NCBI GenBank assembly: GCA_023428295.1
Contig: JAEYYV010000228.1
Coordinates: 1-22,058 of the forward strand
Length of the DNA: 22,058 nt
DNA from: Pseudomonadota bacterium
Lineage (GTDB): Bacteria; Myxococcota_A; Polyangia; Haliangiales; Haliangiaceae
Reading direction: 5' to 3'
The position numbers and the translations under genes were made by a program. How positions within the stretch are numbered: the stretch's first letter is position 1; every line of letters begins with the position of its first letter. This document shows positions 7,693-14,798 of this stretch, one piece after another. The notes beneath the pieces are model-generated. The model had not been told where the DNA came from. It ran no database searches and saw only the letters and a program-made list of their open reading frames with translations.

Positions 7693-7797
7693 ATAGAGCG
7701 ATCACCATACTCCGAGGCGTCCGGATTGCCCGGTTCGCACCGCAATTTCGTGCGCGTCGATCCAAGTTGTCCCACCGAGACAGCTATCGTCCGAGCG
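7693..7797. promoter_or_regulatory. Divergent promoter region between CHAD and PPK2 genes
   Basis: These 105 bases separate two divergent start codons and must hold the promoters of both genes, unless those lie inside the coding regions. I could not place a convincing -10/-35 pair, and I see no clear dyad. Assignment rests on gene orientation alone. Confidence 0.4.
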
Positions 7798-8691
7798 ATG
7801 CCGAAGCCGATCTTGTTCGAGCCCGTCGAGAGTCCGTTCCTCGTTCCGTTCGACGGTTCGTTCTCCATCGCGAAGGCCGTGACCAAAGCAGACAACGACG
7901 GCAAGAAGGACGCGAACAAGGCAGCGCTCGAGTCCACGGTGCAGGAGCTGTCGGAGCTGCAGCAGCGCTTGTACGCGAACGATCGCTACAGCGTGCTGTT
8001 GATCTTTCAGGCGCTCGACGCTGCGGGCAAAGACGGCACGATCCGCGCGGTGCTCACCGGCGTGAACCCCGTCGGCTGTCAGGTCTTCGCGTTCAAGGCG
8101 CCGAACGCGGAAGAGCTCGATCACGACTTTCTGTGGCGCGTGCAGCGCTCGCTTCCCGAGCGTGGCCGGATCGGCGTGTGGAACCGTTCGCACTACGAGG
8201 AGGTGATCGTGGTTCGCGTGCACCCCCAGCTCCTCGACGGTCAGCGCCTCCCGTATCGCCCGAAGAAGCTCGAGGATCTGTGGGAGGAGCGCTTCGAATC
8301 GATCAACGCTGCCGAGAAGCACTGGGCGCGGAACGGCACCGTGGTGCTGAAGTTCTTCTTGAACGTCTCGCAGAGAGAGCAGCACGCGCGGTTCGCGGAT
8401 CGCATGAACGATCCCGACGCGAACTGGAAGTTCAACGCGGGCGACTACGACGAGAGCACGCGATGGGACGATTACATGGCGGCGTATCAAGACGCGCTGC
8501 GAGCGACGAGCAAGCCGTGGGCGCCGTGGTACGCGATCCCTGCCGATTCGAAGTCTTACATGCGCAAGACGGTCGCGGAGATCGTCGTGAAAACCATGAA
8601 GCAGCTCGATCTGCCCTACCCCACTCTGCCACCCAAAGAGCAAGCCGAGCTCGAGCGCGTGCGCGCGAAGCTCGCCACGGAGAAGAAGTGA
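7798..8691 (+). CDS. ppk2: Polyphosphate kinase 2 family protein (class III-like polyphosphate:nucleotide phosphotransferase)
   Basis: 297 residues, the usual size for a one-domain PPK2. The P-loop region LLIFQALDAAGKDGTIR spans 67-83 with Lys78 in DAAGKDG (74-80), and the Walker B-like strand is GRIGVWNRSHYEEV at 123-136. KAPNAEELDHDFLWR (100-114) and the surrounding sequence resemble class III enzymes, which use polyphosphate to phosphorylate AMP and ADP; the exact nucleotide preference is not proven. Cytoplasmic. ATG 7798 begins the conserved region; the open frame continues upstream only antisense to the CHAD gene. The stop overlaps the GTG of the next gene, so the zinc-ribbon protein is probably made together with it. 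Confidence 0.9.
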   Translation: MPKPILFEPVESPFLVPFDGSFSIAKAVTKADNDGKKDANKAALESTVQELSELQQRLYANDRYSVLLIFQALDAAGKDGTIRAVLTGVNPVGCQVFAFKAPNAEELDHDFLWRVQRSLPERGRIGVWNRSHYEEVIVVRVHPQLLDGQRLPYRPKKLEDLWEERFESINAAEKHWARNGTVVLKFFLNVSQREQHARFADRMNDPDANWKFNAGDYDESTRWDDYMAAYQDALRATSKPWAPWYAIPADSKSYMRKTVAEIVVKTMKQLDLPYPTLPPKEQAELERVRAKLATEKK

Positions 8692-9026
8692 CGTATCGCG
8701 ATCACAACGATCGCTGTCCGCGCTGCGGTACGCCGCTCGTGCAAGCGGGCGCCGCGCGCGGGTGCGAAGGTTGCCGAGGGGTGTGGCTTCCCGTGACACA
8801 CGTGCAAGAGATGGCGAGCGCGATGCAGGACCCGCCCGCGCCCGTGACGATCCAGGGTGTCCTCGAGGATCGGTCTCCCATGGCGTGCCCGGACTGCACC
8901 GAGCCCATGCACCCGCTCCAGACGTTCGGGATCTCGCTCGACATGTGCAAGAAGAGCCACGGCATCTGGTTCGACGCGAACGAGCTCGGCACGCTGCTCT
9001 TCCGCATGGCGAAGACGGATTCATAA
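8688..9026 (+). CDS. Double zinc-ribbon (zf-TFIIB-like) protein
   Basis: A 112-residue cytoplasmic protein with two zinc-ribbon halves of the zf-TFIIB type. The first has Cys10, Cys13, Cys26 and Cys29 (CPRCGTPL ... CEGCRGVWL). The second has Cys67, Cys70 and Cys87, with His91 replacing the usual fourth Cys (CPDCTEPM ... CKKSHGIWFDANELG). Such proteins bind zinc; their biological role is poorly known. GTG 8688 was chosen because it overlaps the PPK2 stop (GTGA) and has GGAG (8679-8682) five bases upstream. Translational coupling to PPK2 suggests a shared function, for example regulation or localisation of the kinase, but that is inference. Confidence 0.75.
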   Translation: MTYRDHNDRCPRCGTPLVQAGAARGCEGCRGVWLPVTHVQEMASAMQDPPAPVTIQGVLEDRSPMACPDCTEPMHPLQTFGISLDMCKKSHGIWFDANELGTLLFRMAKTDS

Positions 9027-9050
9027 CCTCGGGCGTGGTAAGAGCAGCGC

Positions 9051-10238
9051 ATGTCGAAGGTCCTCATCATCGGCGCCGGTGGCGTCGGTGGCGTCGTCGC
9101 TCACAAAGCCGCCATGGAGAAGCACGCCTTCTCCGAGGTCATGCTCGCTAGCCGCCGCATCGAGCCCGTCCAGAAGCTCGCCGCGGAGATCCGAGAGATG
9201 CACGGCCGCACGATCGGCACGGCCAAGGTCGATGCCGACAACGTGCCCGAGCTGACCAAGCTCCTCCGCGACTACCAGCCCGAGCTGGTCATCAACGTCG
9301 CGCTGCCGTACCAAGACCTCCACATCATGGATGCGTGCCTCGAGGCGGGCGTCGATTACCTCGACACCGCGAACTACGAGCCGCCCGACGTCGCGAAGTT
9401 CGAGTACTCGTGGCAGTGGGCGTACCAGGATCGCTTCGCCAAGGCGGGGCGCATGGCGCTGCTCGGCTCGGGCTTCGATCCCGGCGTGACCAACGTGTTC
9501 TGCGCGTACGTGCAGAAGCACCTGCTCGACGAGATCCACTACGTCGACATCGTCGATTGCAACGGCGGCTCGCACGGCAAAGCCTTCGCGACGAACTTCA
9601 ACCCCGAGATCAACATCCGCGAGATCACGGCGCGCGGTCGCTACTGGGAGAACGGCGAGTGGAAGGAGACCGATCCGCTCAGCGTGTCGAAGATCTTCGA
9701 CTACCCGGGCGTCGGCGAGCGCAAGAGCTTCCTCCTCTATCACGAGGAGCTCGAGAGCCTCGCGAAGAACCTGAAGGGCCTGAAGCGCATCCGCTTCTGG
9801 ATGACGTTTGGCGAGGCGTACCTGAAGCACCTCGAGGTGATGCAGAACATCGGCATCACGCGCATCGACGAGGTGGAGTTCGGCGGCCAGAAGATCGTCC
9901 CGATCAAGTTCCTCCGCGCGCTGCTGCCGGATCCGGCGTCGCTCGCGCAGAACTACACGGGCAAGACATCGATCGGCTGCCTCTGCGAGGGCGTCAAGAA
10001 CGGGCAGAAGAAGCGCTACTTCATCTACAACATCTGCGATCACGCAGAGACGTACAAAGAGGTGCGCGCGCAGGCCGTCTCGTACACGACGGGTGTTCCC
10101 GCCGTGACCGGCGCCGTGATGATGGTGACCGGCAAGTGGAAGGGAGCGGGCGTGTTCAACATGGAGCAACTCGATCCCGATCCGTTCCTCGAGGATGTCG
10201 CCAAGCGCGGCCTCCCGTGGCACGTGGAGGAGCGATGA
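9051..10238 (+). CDS. Carboxy(nor)spermidine dehydrogenase, saccharopine dehydrogenase family
   Basis: 395 residues. An N-terminal Rossmann fold starts with VLIIGAGGVGGVVAHKA (4-20), and the body follows the saccharopine dehydrogenase family (NVALPYQDLHIMDACLEAGVDYLDTANYE near 83-111, LGSGFDPGVTNVFCAY near 141-156). The close fit to carboxynorspermidine synthase, together with a downstream NspC gene, indicates NADPH-dependent condensation of L-aspartate semialdehyde with diaminopropane or putrescine to carboxynorspermidine or carboxyspermidine. Which diamine is used cannot be told. Cytoplasmic. The next gene starts 26 bases after the stop, so the two form an operon. Annotation as a true lysine-pathway saccharopine dehydrogenase would be misleading. 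Confidence 0.88.
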   Translation: MSKVLIIGAGGVGGVVAHKAAMEKHAFSEVMLASRRIEPVQKLAAEIREMHGRTIGTAKVDADNVPELTKLLRDYQPELVINVALPYQDLHIMDACLEAGVDYLDTANYEPPDVAKFEYSWQWAYQDRFAKAGRMALLGSGFDPGVTNVFCAYVQKHLLDEIHYVDIVDCNGGSHGKAFATNFNPEINIREITARGRYWENGEWKETDPLSVSKIFDYPGVGERKSFLLYHEELESLAKNLKGLKRIRFWMTFGEAYLKHLEVMQNIGITRIDEVEFGGQKIVPIKFLRALLPDPASLAQNYTGKTSIGCLCEGVKNGQKKRYFIYNICDHAETYKEVRAQAVSYTTGVPAVTGAVMMVTGKWKGAGVFNMEQLDPDPFLEDVAKRGLPWHVEER

Positions 10239-10250
10239 GCTCCGCGCGCA

Positions 10251-10256
10251 AAGGAG
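10251..10256 (+). promoter_or_regulatory. Ribosome-binding site that decides a TTG start
   Basis: AAGGAG lies eight bases before TTG 10265 of the decarboxylase gene. No ATG or GTG in that frame occurs before the conserved sequence, so this site and the TTG define the start. Confidence 0.7.
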
Positions 10257-10264
10257 AGCGGTAG

Positions 10265-11440
10265 TTGTCGGCGGGAGCCTCGCTCGGCGCGGATGTCGCG
10301 CGAGCGATCGACATCGAGAACGTCGAGACGCCGATCTTCATCACGGATCTCGGCGCGCTCGAAGCAAATCTAAGAATCCTCGCCGACGTGCAACAGCGCG
10401 CGGGCTGCACGATCTTGCTCGCGCTCAAGGGCTTCGCGCAGTGGTCCACGTTCCACCTCGTGAAGAAGTACCTCGCCGGCGCCACGTCGTCGTCCGTAGC
10501 CGAAGCGCGCCTCGCGCGTGAAGAGCTCGGCGGCGAAGTGCACGCCTACGCGCCCGCCTATTCCGACGGCGAGATGCGCGAGCTGCTCACGCTGGCAGAT
10601 CATATCGTCCTGAACTCGCCCAACCAGTGGCGCCGTCATCGCGCCGCGATCGAACACGCGGGCGGTAAGTCGGTGGGCCTGCGCGTCAACCACGAGCATC
10701 AAGAGGTGGAGGTCGCGCTCTACGATCCTGCCGGCGCCTGCAGCCGCCTCGGCACCACGCGCGCGAACGTGACGGCCGCCGACCTCGACGGCATCGATGG
10801 CCTGCACTTCCACACGCTTTGCCAAGTCAACGCGGATGCCCTCGAGCGCGCGATCGCAGCCTTCGAGCAGAAATTCGGAGAATTCATCCCGGGTCGCAAG
10901 TGGGTCAACTTCGGAGGCGGCCATCACATCACGCGTCCCGATTACGATCGCGAGCGCCTCGTTCGCATCATCCGAGAGTTTCGCGCGCGTTGGAACGACA
11001 TCCCCGTCTACCTGGAGCCGGGTGAGGCCGTGGCTCTCGGCACGGGCGTCCTCGTCACCACGGTGATGGACACCTTCCACAACGGAATGGACATCGCGAT
11101 CCTCGATACCTCCGCCACCGCGCACATGCCCGATGTGCTCGAGATGCCGTACCGGCCCGTGATCATCGATGCTGCCGATCCGGGCGCCAAACCGCACACC
11201 TACCGCCTCGGTGGGATGACGTGCCTCGCGGGCGACGTGATCGGCGACTACAGCTTCGACCGCCCGCTCCAAGTTGGCGACAAGCTCGTGTTCCTCGATA
11301 TGGCCCACTACACGATGGTCAAGACCACGACGTTCAACGGGGTGCGCCACCCGTCGATCGCGACGCATGATCCCGCGACTCGGAGGATCACCGTGCATCG
11401 TAGGTTTGGCTATCGTGACTACCGCGACCGCCTCTCATAA
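10265..11440 (+). CDS. nspC: Carboxynorspermidine/carboxyspermidine decarboxylase
   Basis: A 391-residue PLP enzyme of the fold-III (alanine racemase-like) decarboxylases. Lys55 in LLALKGFAQW is the PLP Schiff-base lysine; GGGHH (217-221) and EPGEA (251-255) bind the cofactor; Cys320 in GGMTCLAGD and the segment DMAHYTMVKTTTFNG (345-359) complete the active site. It removes CO2 from carboxy(nor)spermidine to give spermidine or norspermidine, the step after the upstream dehydrogenase. The start is TTG 10265, an uncommon codon, supported by AAGGAG eight bases upstream. Polyamines made by this route occur in bacteria that lack S-adenosylmethionine decarboxylase. Confidence 0.9.
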   Translation: MSAGASLGADVARAIDIENVETPIFITDLGALEANLRILADVQQRAGCTILLALKGFAQWSTFHLVKKYLAGATSSSVAEARLAREELGGEVHAYAPAYSDGEMRELLTLADHIVLNSPNQWRRHRAAIEHAGGKSVGLRVNHEHQEVEVALYDPAGACSRLGTTRANVTAADLDGIDGLHFHTLCQVNADALERAIAAFEQKFGEFIPGRKWVNFGGGHHITRPDYDRERLVRIIREFRARWNDIPVYLEPGEAVALGTGVLVTTVMDTFHNGMDIAILDTSATAHMPDVLEMPYRPVIIDAADPGAKPHTYRLGGMTCLAGDVIGDYSFDRPLQVGDKLVFLDMAHYTMVKTTTFNGVRHPSIATHDPATRRITVHRRFGYRDYRDRLS

Positions 11441-11513
11441 GGGAGAATGCGACTCGGTCTGGAGTAACGACGTCCGGGGACTTGTCGGCCTGTGAGGCCA
11501 AGGGAGAATCATC

Positions 11514-11852
11514 GTGACCAAACGTTCTGTGGCTGCAGTCATCATCCTGTCGATCATCACGCTCGGTATCTACACGCTCGTGTGGACGGTCAAGACGAAG
11601 GGCGAGATGGTCCGGTCGGGGGCGGACATCCCGACCTCGTGGCTGTTGATCGTGCCGATCGCCAGCATCTATTACTTCTGGAAGTGGTGTGGCGGCGTGG
11701 AGCACGTCACCGGCGGGAAGATGTCGCAAGTGATCGCGTTCATCCTCGTCCTCCTCCTCGGGGTGATCGGCATGGCCGTGATCCAGGCCGAGCTGAACAA
11801 GGCGGCCGATCGCGGTGTCCCGGGTCAGCTCCCGCAGGCGCGCGTCGCCTGA
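11514..11852 (+). CDS. DUF4234 small membrane protein
   Basis: 112 residues. SVAAVIILSIITLGIYTLVWTVKTKGEM at the N-terminus is the signature of DUF4234, whose members are small membrane proteins of unknown function. Three hydrophobic segments are visible (about 6-25, 42-57 and 72-92), followed by a short polar tail. The GTG start has AGGGAG (11501-11506) seven bases upstream. It lies 73 bases after nspC on the same strand and could be cotranscribed, but no functional tie to polyamines is known. It converges on the glutathione reductase gene; only nine bases separate the stops. Confidence 0.8.
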   Translation: MTKRSVAAVIILSIITLGIYTLVWTVKTKGEMVRSGADIPTSWLLIVPIASIYYFWKWCGGVEHVTGGKMSQVIAFILVLLLGVIGMAVIQAELNKAADRGVPGQLPQARVA

Positions 11853-11865
11853 TTCACGGAGTCAG
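11849..11865. terminator. Compact stem-loop overlapping both stop codons of a convergent pair
   Basis: CTGATTC and GAGTCAG pair over seven positions (one U/G wobble in RNA) around the loop ACG. The stem contains the stop of the DUF4234 gene on the plus strand and that of glutathione reductase on the minus strand. A bidirectional terminator role is inferred from position; no T-tract follows. Confidence 0.4.
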
Positions 11866-13178
11866 CGGAGGAGAACGAGCTCCTCGGCCGTCGTTGGATG
11901 TACGGCCCAGGTGCGATCGAAGTCCGCTTTGGTCGCGCCCATCGTGATCGCGATCGCTGCGGTCTGGACGATCTCCGGTGCATCCGCGCCCACCATGTGG
12001 AGCCCGAGCACCTTGTCCGTCGCGCGATCGACGACGAGCTTGATCAGCACGTGCTCGTCGCGTCCCGAGAGCGCGTAGCGCATCGGGCGGAACTTCGCGC
12101 GGAAGATACGCAGATCGTGGCCCTGTGCATGCGCGCCCGGCTCGGTGAGACCGACGCTCGCGGCGGGCGGCTGGCCGAACACTGCCGACGGGATCGAGTG
12201 GTGATGGATCGGTGTCGGGCGATTGCCAAACAGCGTGTCAGCGACCGCGTGGCCCTCGCGGATCGCGACGGGCGTTAACGCGACGCGGCCCGTGGCGTCG
12301 CCCACAGCGTAGATGTGCGGAACGGACGTGCGCGAGTATTCGTCGACGACGATCGCGTTGCGATGATCGAGCGTCACGCCCGCTTCGACGAGGCCGATGT
12401 CCGTGGTGGAGGGCTCGCGACCGATCGCGGCCATCGCGAGGTCCGTCTCGATCTCGCGATCGCCCGCGACGAGCGTCTTGCAGCCGTCGCGTGTCTCGAG
12501 CTTGTCGCAGTGCACGACGTCGATGCCGTTCGTCCGGAGGTTCGCGGTGACGAGCTCGCGGACGTCAGGGTCCCAACCGCGGAGCACGTGCGTGTCGCGG
12601 TGGATCAATGTGACGGAAGCTCCGAGGTTCTGAAAGATGTGAGCAAACTCGACGCCGATGTAGCCGCCGCCGAGGATCGCGATGCGCTTCGGGAGCGCGG
12701 GCAGATGGAATGCTTCGTCGGATGTAATCCACCCCGGACCCGGTCGCTTCGGCTTGCCACCGACCGCCACCAAGATGTTGGCGGCGGTGACGCGCTCGCC
12801 GTTGACCTCGATCGTGTGCGCGTCGGCGAGCGTCGCGCGCCCGGAGAGCACGCGGGCACCGGCCTTCTCGAGCCGGCTGCGATACGCCTGCGAGAGTCTC
12901 GTGATCTCGCGATCCTTCGCAGCGATCAGCGCGGACCAATCGTGCGCGGCCGGCTCGATCGTCCACCCGTTGTGTCGGGCTTCTTCGAGTGTGCGCGAGG
13001 TCTCGCTCGCGTAGACCAGGAGCTTCTTTGGCACGCAGCCGCGGATGACACAGGTGCCGCCCCAGCGGTCCGCTTCCGCGATCGCAACGCGAGCACCGTG
13101 CTCGGCCGCCACCCTACCCGCACGCACACCTCCCGAGCCGCCTCCGAGTACGAACAGGTCCACGTCGAAGCGCGTCAT
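11862..13178 (-). CDS. gor: Glutathione-disulfide reductase family flavoenzyme
   Basis: 438 residues, the usual size for the family. FAD-binding GGGSGG starts at residue 12; the redox-active disulfide is Cys43-Cys48 in GGTCVIRGCVPKKL; the second nucleotide site is AILGGGYIGVEFAHIF, followed by VTLIHRDTHVLRGWD, whose Arg residues match NADPH-specific glutathione reductases; the second FAD motif is HIYAVGDAT; and the C-terminal HPTTAEE carries the catalytic His-Glu pair. It reduces glutathione disulfide with NADPH in the cytoplasm. ATG 13178 gives the usual N-terminus MTRFDVDLFVLGGG; ATG 13190 would add four residues. Neither has a strong ribosome-binding site. A low-molecular-weight thiol other than glutathione as substrate is possible but less likely. 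Confidence 0.9.
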   Translation of the reverse strand: MTRFDVDLFVLGGGSGGVRAGRVAAEHGARVAIAEADRWGGTCVIRGCVPKKLLVYASETSRTLEEARHNGWTIEPAAHDWSALIAAKDREITRLSQAYRSRLEKAGARVLSGRATLADAHTIEVNGERVTAANILVAVGGKPKRPGPGWITSDEAFHLPALPKRIAILGGGYIGVEFAHIFQNLGASVTLIHRDTHVLRGWDPDVRELVTANLRTNGIDVVHCDKLETRDGCKTLVAGDREIETDLAMAAIGREPSTTDIGLVEAGVTLDHRNAIVVDEYSRTSVPHIYAVGDATGRVALTPVAIREGHAVADTLFGNRPTPIHHHSIPSAVFGQPPAASVGLTEPGAHAQGHDLRIFRAKFRPMRYALSGRDEHVLIKLVVDRATDKVLGLHMVGADAPEIVQTAAIAITMGATKADFDRTWAVHPTTAEELVLLR

Positions 13179-13227
13179 GAATGTGAGCATAGGTTGGTCT
13201 GATCGGTTCGGGCATCATCGATGGTCA

Positions 13228-13261
13228 GAACCAGCAAGCTTCGAAAACCGAACTTGGGTTC
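13228..13261. promoter_or_regulatory. Imperfect dyad in the divergent region before the copper monooxygenase-like gene
   Basis: GAACC, AAG and TTCG on the left pair with CGAA, CTT and GGTTC on the right around the loop AAAAC, with small bulges. It lies between glutathione reductase (minus) and the lipoprotein gene (plus). TTCGAA (within 13239-13245) and AATAAT (13262-13267) are loosely promoter-like for the plus strand. Could be an operator or a leader hairpin. Confidence 0.25.
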
Positions 13262-13321
13262 AATAATGCTGTGGATCCACCCGCAGACGTTGATAGGCTC
13301 GCCCACGACTTAGGGGGTCAC

Positions 13322-14371
13322 ATGCGCAAGAGCTTCGGCCTTTGTTTCGCGTTCGTCTCGTTGATTGCATGCGGTACTGATGGCGTCGGCACCGGCGACG
13401 ACGATGGGAGTGGCAGCGGAAGCGGCAGTGGAAGCGGAAGCGGAAGCGGAATGATCGATCCGCCCGATCGCGGCTTCCAGCTCGTCTCTGCGGACATCGT
13501 GATCGAGCCCGGTCAGGAGATCACGTACTGCTGGTACTTCCGCACGCCGAACACCGAGGCGATGGCGATCAAGAAGTGGCAGTCGTCGATGACGCCCGGC
13601 AGCCACCACATGATCATGTTCACCACCTCGACGGATCTCATGCCGCCCGGAACGGTGTCCGCGCAGAACTGTGGCTTCGGCGGAGGCTCGAGCCTGCAGT
13701 CTCGTCCCGTGTGGACGTACGCGGCGCAGACGCCCGAGTCCACCGTCGAGCTTCCGTTCGATGACGGCGAAGGCAAACCGCTCGCGCAGGTCATCCAGCC
13801 GAACACCCCCGGCTTCTTCCAGATGCACTACCTGAACGCGACCGACGAGCCGCTCACGGTTCACGTCACGCTCAACGCCGAGGCGCTCGCGGCAGACGCG
13901 GCGTACACCTCGACGGCCGCGTACATCACCTATAACGCGGGCCTCTCGATCAAGCCGACCGCAACCAACGGCGGCGCCCCGTCCGTCGAGAACGGCGGCA
14001 TCGCCACCAAGACGTGCACCACGCCCGCGAACATGAAGTTCTGGATGCTGTCGACGCACGCGCACAAGCAAGCCGTGAAGACCGAGGTCAAGAGCGGCAT
14101 GCCGGCGAGCAGCGCGGTCGCGTTCCAGAGCGAAGACTGGGAGCACCCGGATGCTGAAACGTGGATGGCCGCGCCGTTCTTCACGTTCGACGATCCGTCG
14201 GGTGCCAACAGGCTCACGTACACCTGCACGTACGTGAACAACACGAACCGCACGATCACGTCGGGGGACTCGGCAGCGACCGACGAGATGTGCATGGCCA
14301 CGGGCTATATGTTCCCGGCCACGCAGCCCACGTTCTGCATCTGCGCCGCGCAGGGTTGCATCAACCTCTAG
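13322..14371 (+). CDS. Lipoprotein resembling copper type II ascorbate-dependent monooxygenase (PHM/DBM-like)
   Basis: 349 residues. The signal peptide ends in lipobox SLIAC (Cys17), followed by an acidic patch and a Ser-Gly repeat tether (29-43). All ligands known from peptidylglycine hydroxylating monooxygenase can be matched: His95-His96 in GSHHMIMF and His169 in FQMHYLN for the first copper; His246 and His248 in THAHKQ plus Met323 in TDEMCMATGYMFP for the second. Several Cys pairs suggest disulfides. Expected activity is copper- and reductant-dependent hydroxylation at the cell surface; the substrate is unknown and no peptide-amidating lyase domain is attached. ATG 13322 has AGGGGG (13312-13317) four bases upstream. 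Such lipoproteins recur in Myxococcota. Confidence 0.8.
   Translation: MRKSFGLCFAFVSLIACGTDGVGTGDDDGSGSGSGSGSGSGSGMIDPPDRGFQLVSADIVIEPGQEITYCWYFRTPNTEAMAIKKWQSSMTPGSHHMIMFTTSTDLMPPGTVSAQNCGFGGGSSLQSRPVWTYAAQTPESTVELPFDDGEGKPLAQVIQPNTPGFFQMHYLNATDEPLTVHVTLNAEALAADAAYTSTAAYITYNAGLSIKPTATNGGAPSVENGGIATKTCTTPANMKFWMLSTHAHKQAVKTEVKSGMPASSAVAFQSEDWEHPDAETWMAAPFFTFDDPSGANRLTYTCTYVNNTNRTITSGDSAATDEMCMATGYMFPATQPTFCICAAQGCINL
13406..13450 (+). repeat. Ser-Gly codon repeat (linker microsatellite)
   Basis: Alternating Gly and Ser codons (GGA/GGC with AGC/AGT) encode a flexible tether of about 15 residues between the lipobox region and the catalytic body of the copper monooxygenase-like lipoprotein. Near-identical six-base units make this a candidate for length variation between strains. 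Confidence 0.75.
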
Positions 14372-14396
14372 CGCGCGGATACGTCGCGACCTCCGA

Positions 14397-14424
14397 AACG
14401 GGCTGGCCGAGAGGCTGGCCCGTT
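14397..14424. terminator. Strong bidirectional terminator with GAGA tetraloop
   Basis: ACGGGCTGGCC and GGCTGGCCCGT form an 11-pair stem (two G/U wobbles in RNA) closed by a GNRA-type GAGA loop, with an extra A-T pair outside. It lies 25 bases after the stop of the copper monooxygenase-like gene and 7 bases beyond that of the convergent lipoprotein gene. GAAA before and TTCTGCGTTT after give short U-rich tracts in both directions. Confidence 0.8.
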
Positions 14425-14431
14425 CTGCGTT

Positions 14432-14764
14432 TCAGTCGTCGATCTCGATGACGATGTCGTCGATGATGATCACGTCATCGTCGGTCGAAGCTGGTGTCGT
14501 GGCCTTCGTGTCGGTCGTCGCGGCGGGCTTGTCCGTGGCCTTGACCTCGTCGGCCTTGGTCTCGGTCTTCTTGTCCTCGTCCTTCGCCGGCTCCTTCTTC
14601 TTCTCTTCGGAGGCCGCGACGAAGGTCGCCGTTCGCGGCGCGAGGCTCTCGCCGCCGTCGGTCTCGGGCTCGGTGCGCGTGGGCCATGCGGGCCCGCGAT
14701 CACGTCCCGCACCACACGCGGCGATCATCGCGAGAGCCAGCGCAGCAGCGACCAGGCGAGCCAT
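14432..14764 (-). CDS. Lipoprotein with low-complexity charged body and acidic C-terminus
   Basis: 110 residues, family not recognised. Signal peptide MARLVAAALALAMIAAC ends in lipobox IAAC (Cys17). Residues 50-95 are a disordered-looking Lys/Glu/Asp/Thr/Ala stretch (EEKKKEPAKDEDKKTE...), and the last 16 residues alternate Asp pairs with Ile/Val (TDDDVIIIDDIVIEIDD region, 94-110), which could form one exposed beta strand or a docking tail. Only 34 bases separate its ATG from that of the divergent peroxiredoxin gene. No ribosome-binding site is obvious. The clean lipobox and G/C-ending codons argue that it is a real gene. Confidence 0.6.
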   Translation of the reverse strand: MARLVAAALALAMIAACGAGRDRGPAWPTRTEPETDGGESLAPRTATFVAASEEKKKEPAKDEDKKTETKADEVKATDKPAATTDTKATTPASTDDDVIIIDDIVIEIDD

Positions 14765-14798
14765 CGCGCAAGCGTAGCAAGCCGTGGTACGGCAAGCC

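Noticed and set aside
7477..7797. Upstream extension of the PPK2 gene
   Set aside because: It runs antisense through the CHAD gene and is not PPK2-like; ATG 7798 gives the normal length.
10235..10264. Nine-codon ORF overlapping the dehydrogenase stop and ending just before nspC
   Set aside because: It has no ribosome-binding site of its own and looks like a by-product of the ATGA overlap; the AAGGAG inside it serves the nspC TTG.
11439..11509. Ten-base direct repeat AAGGGAGAAT at 11439 and 11500
   Set aside because: The second copy is simply the ribosome-binding site of the DUF4234 gene; the first precedes only a six-codon ORF. Chance similarity is likely.
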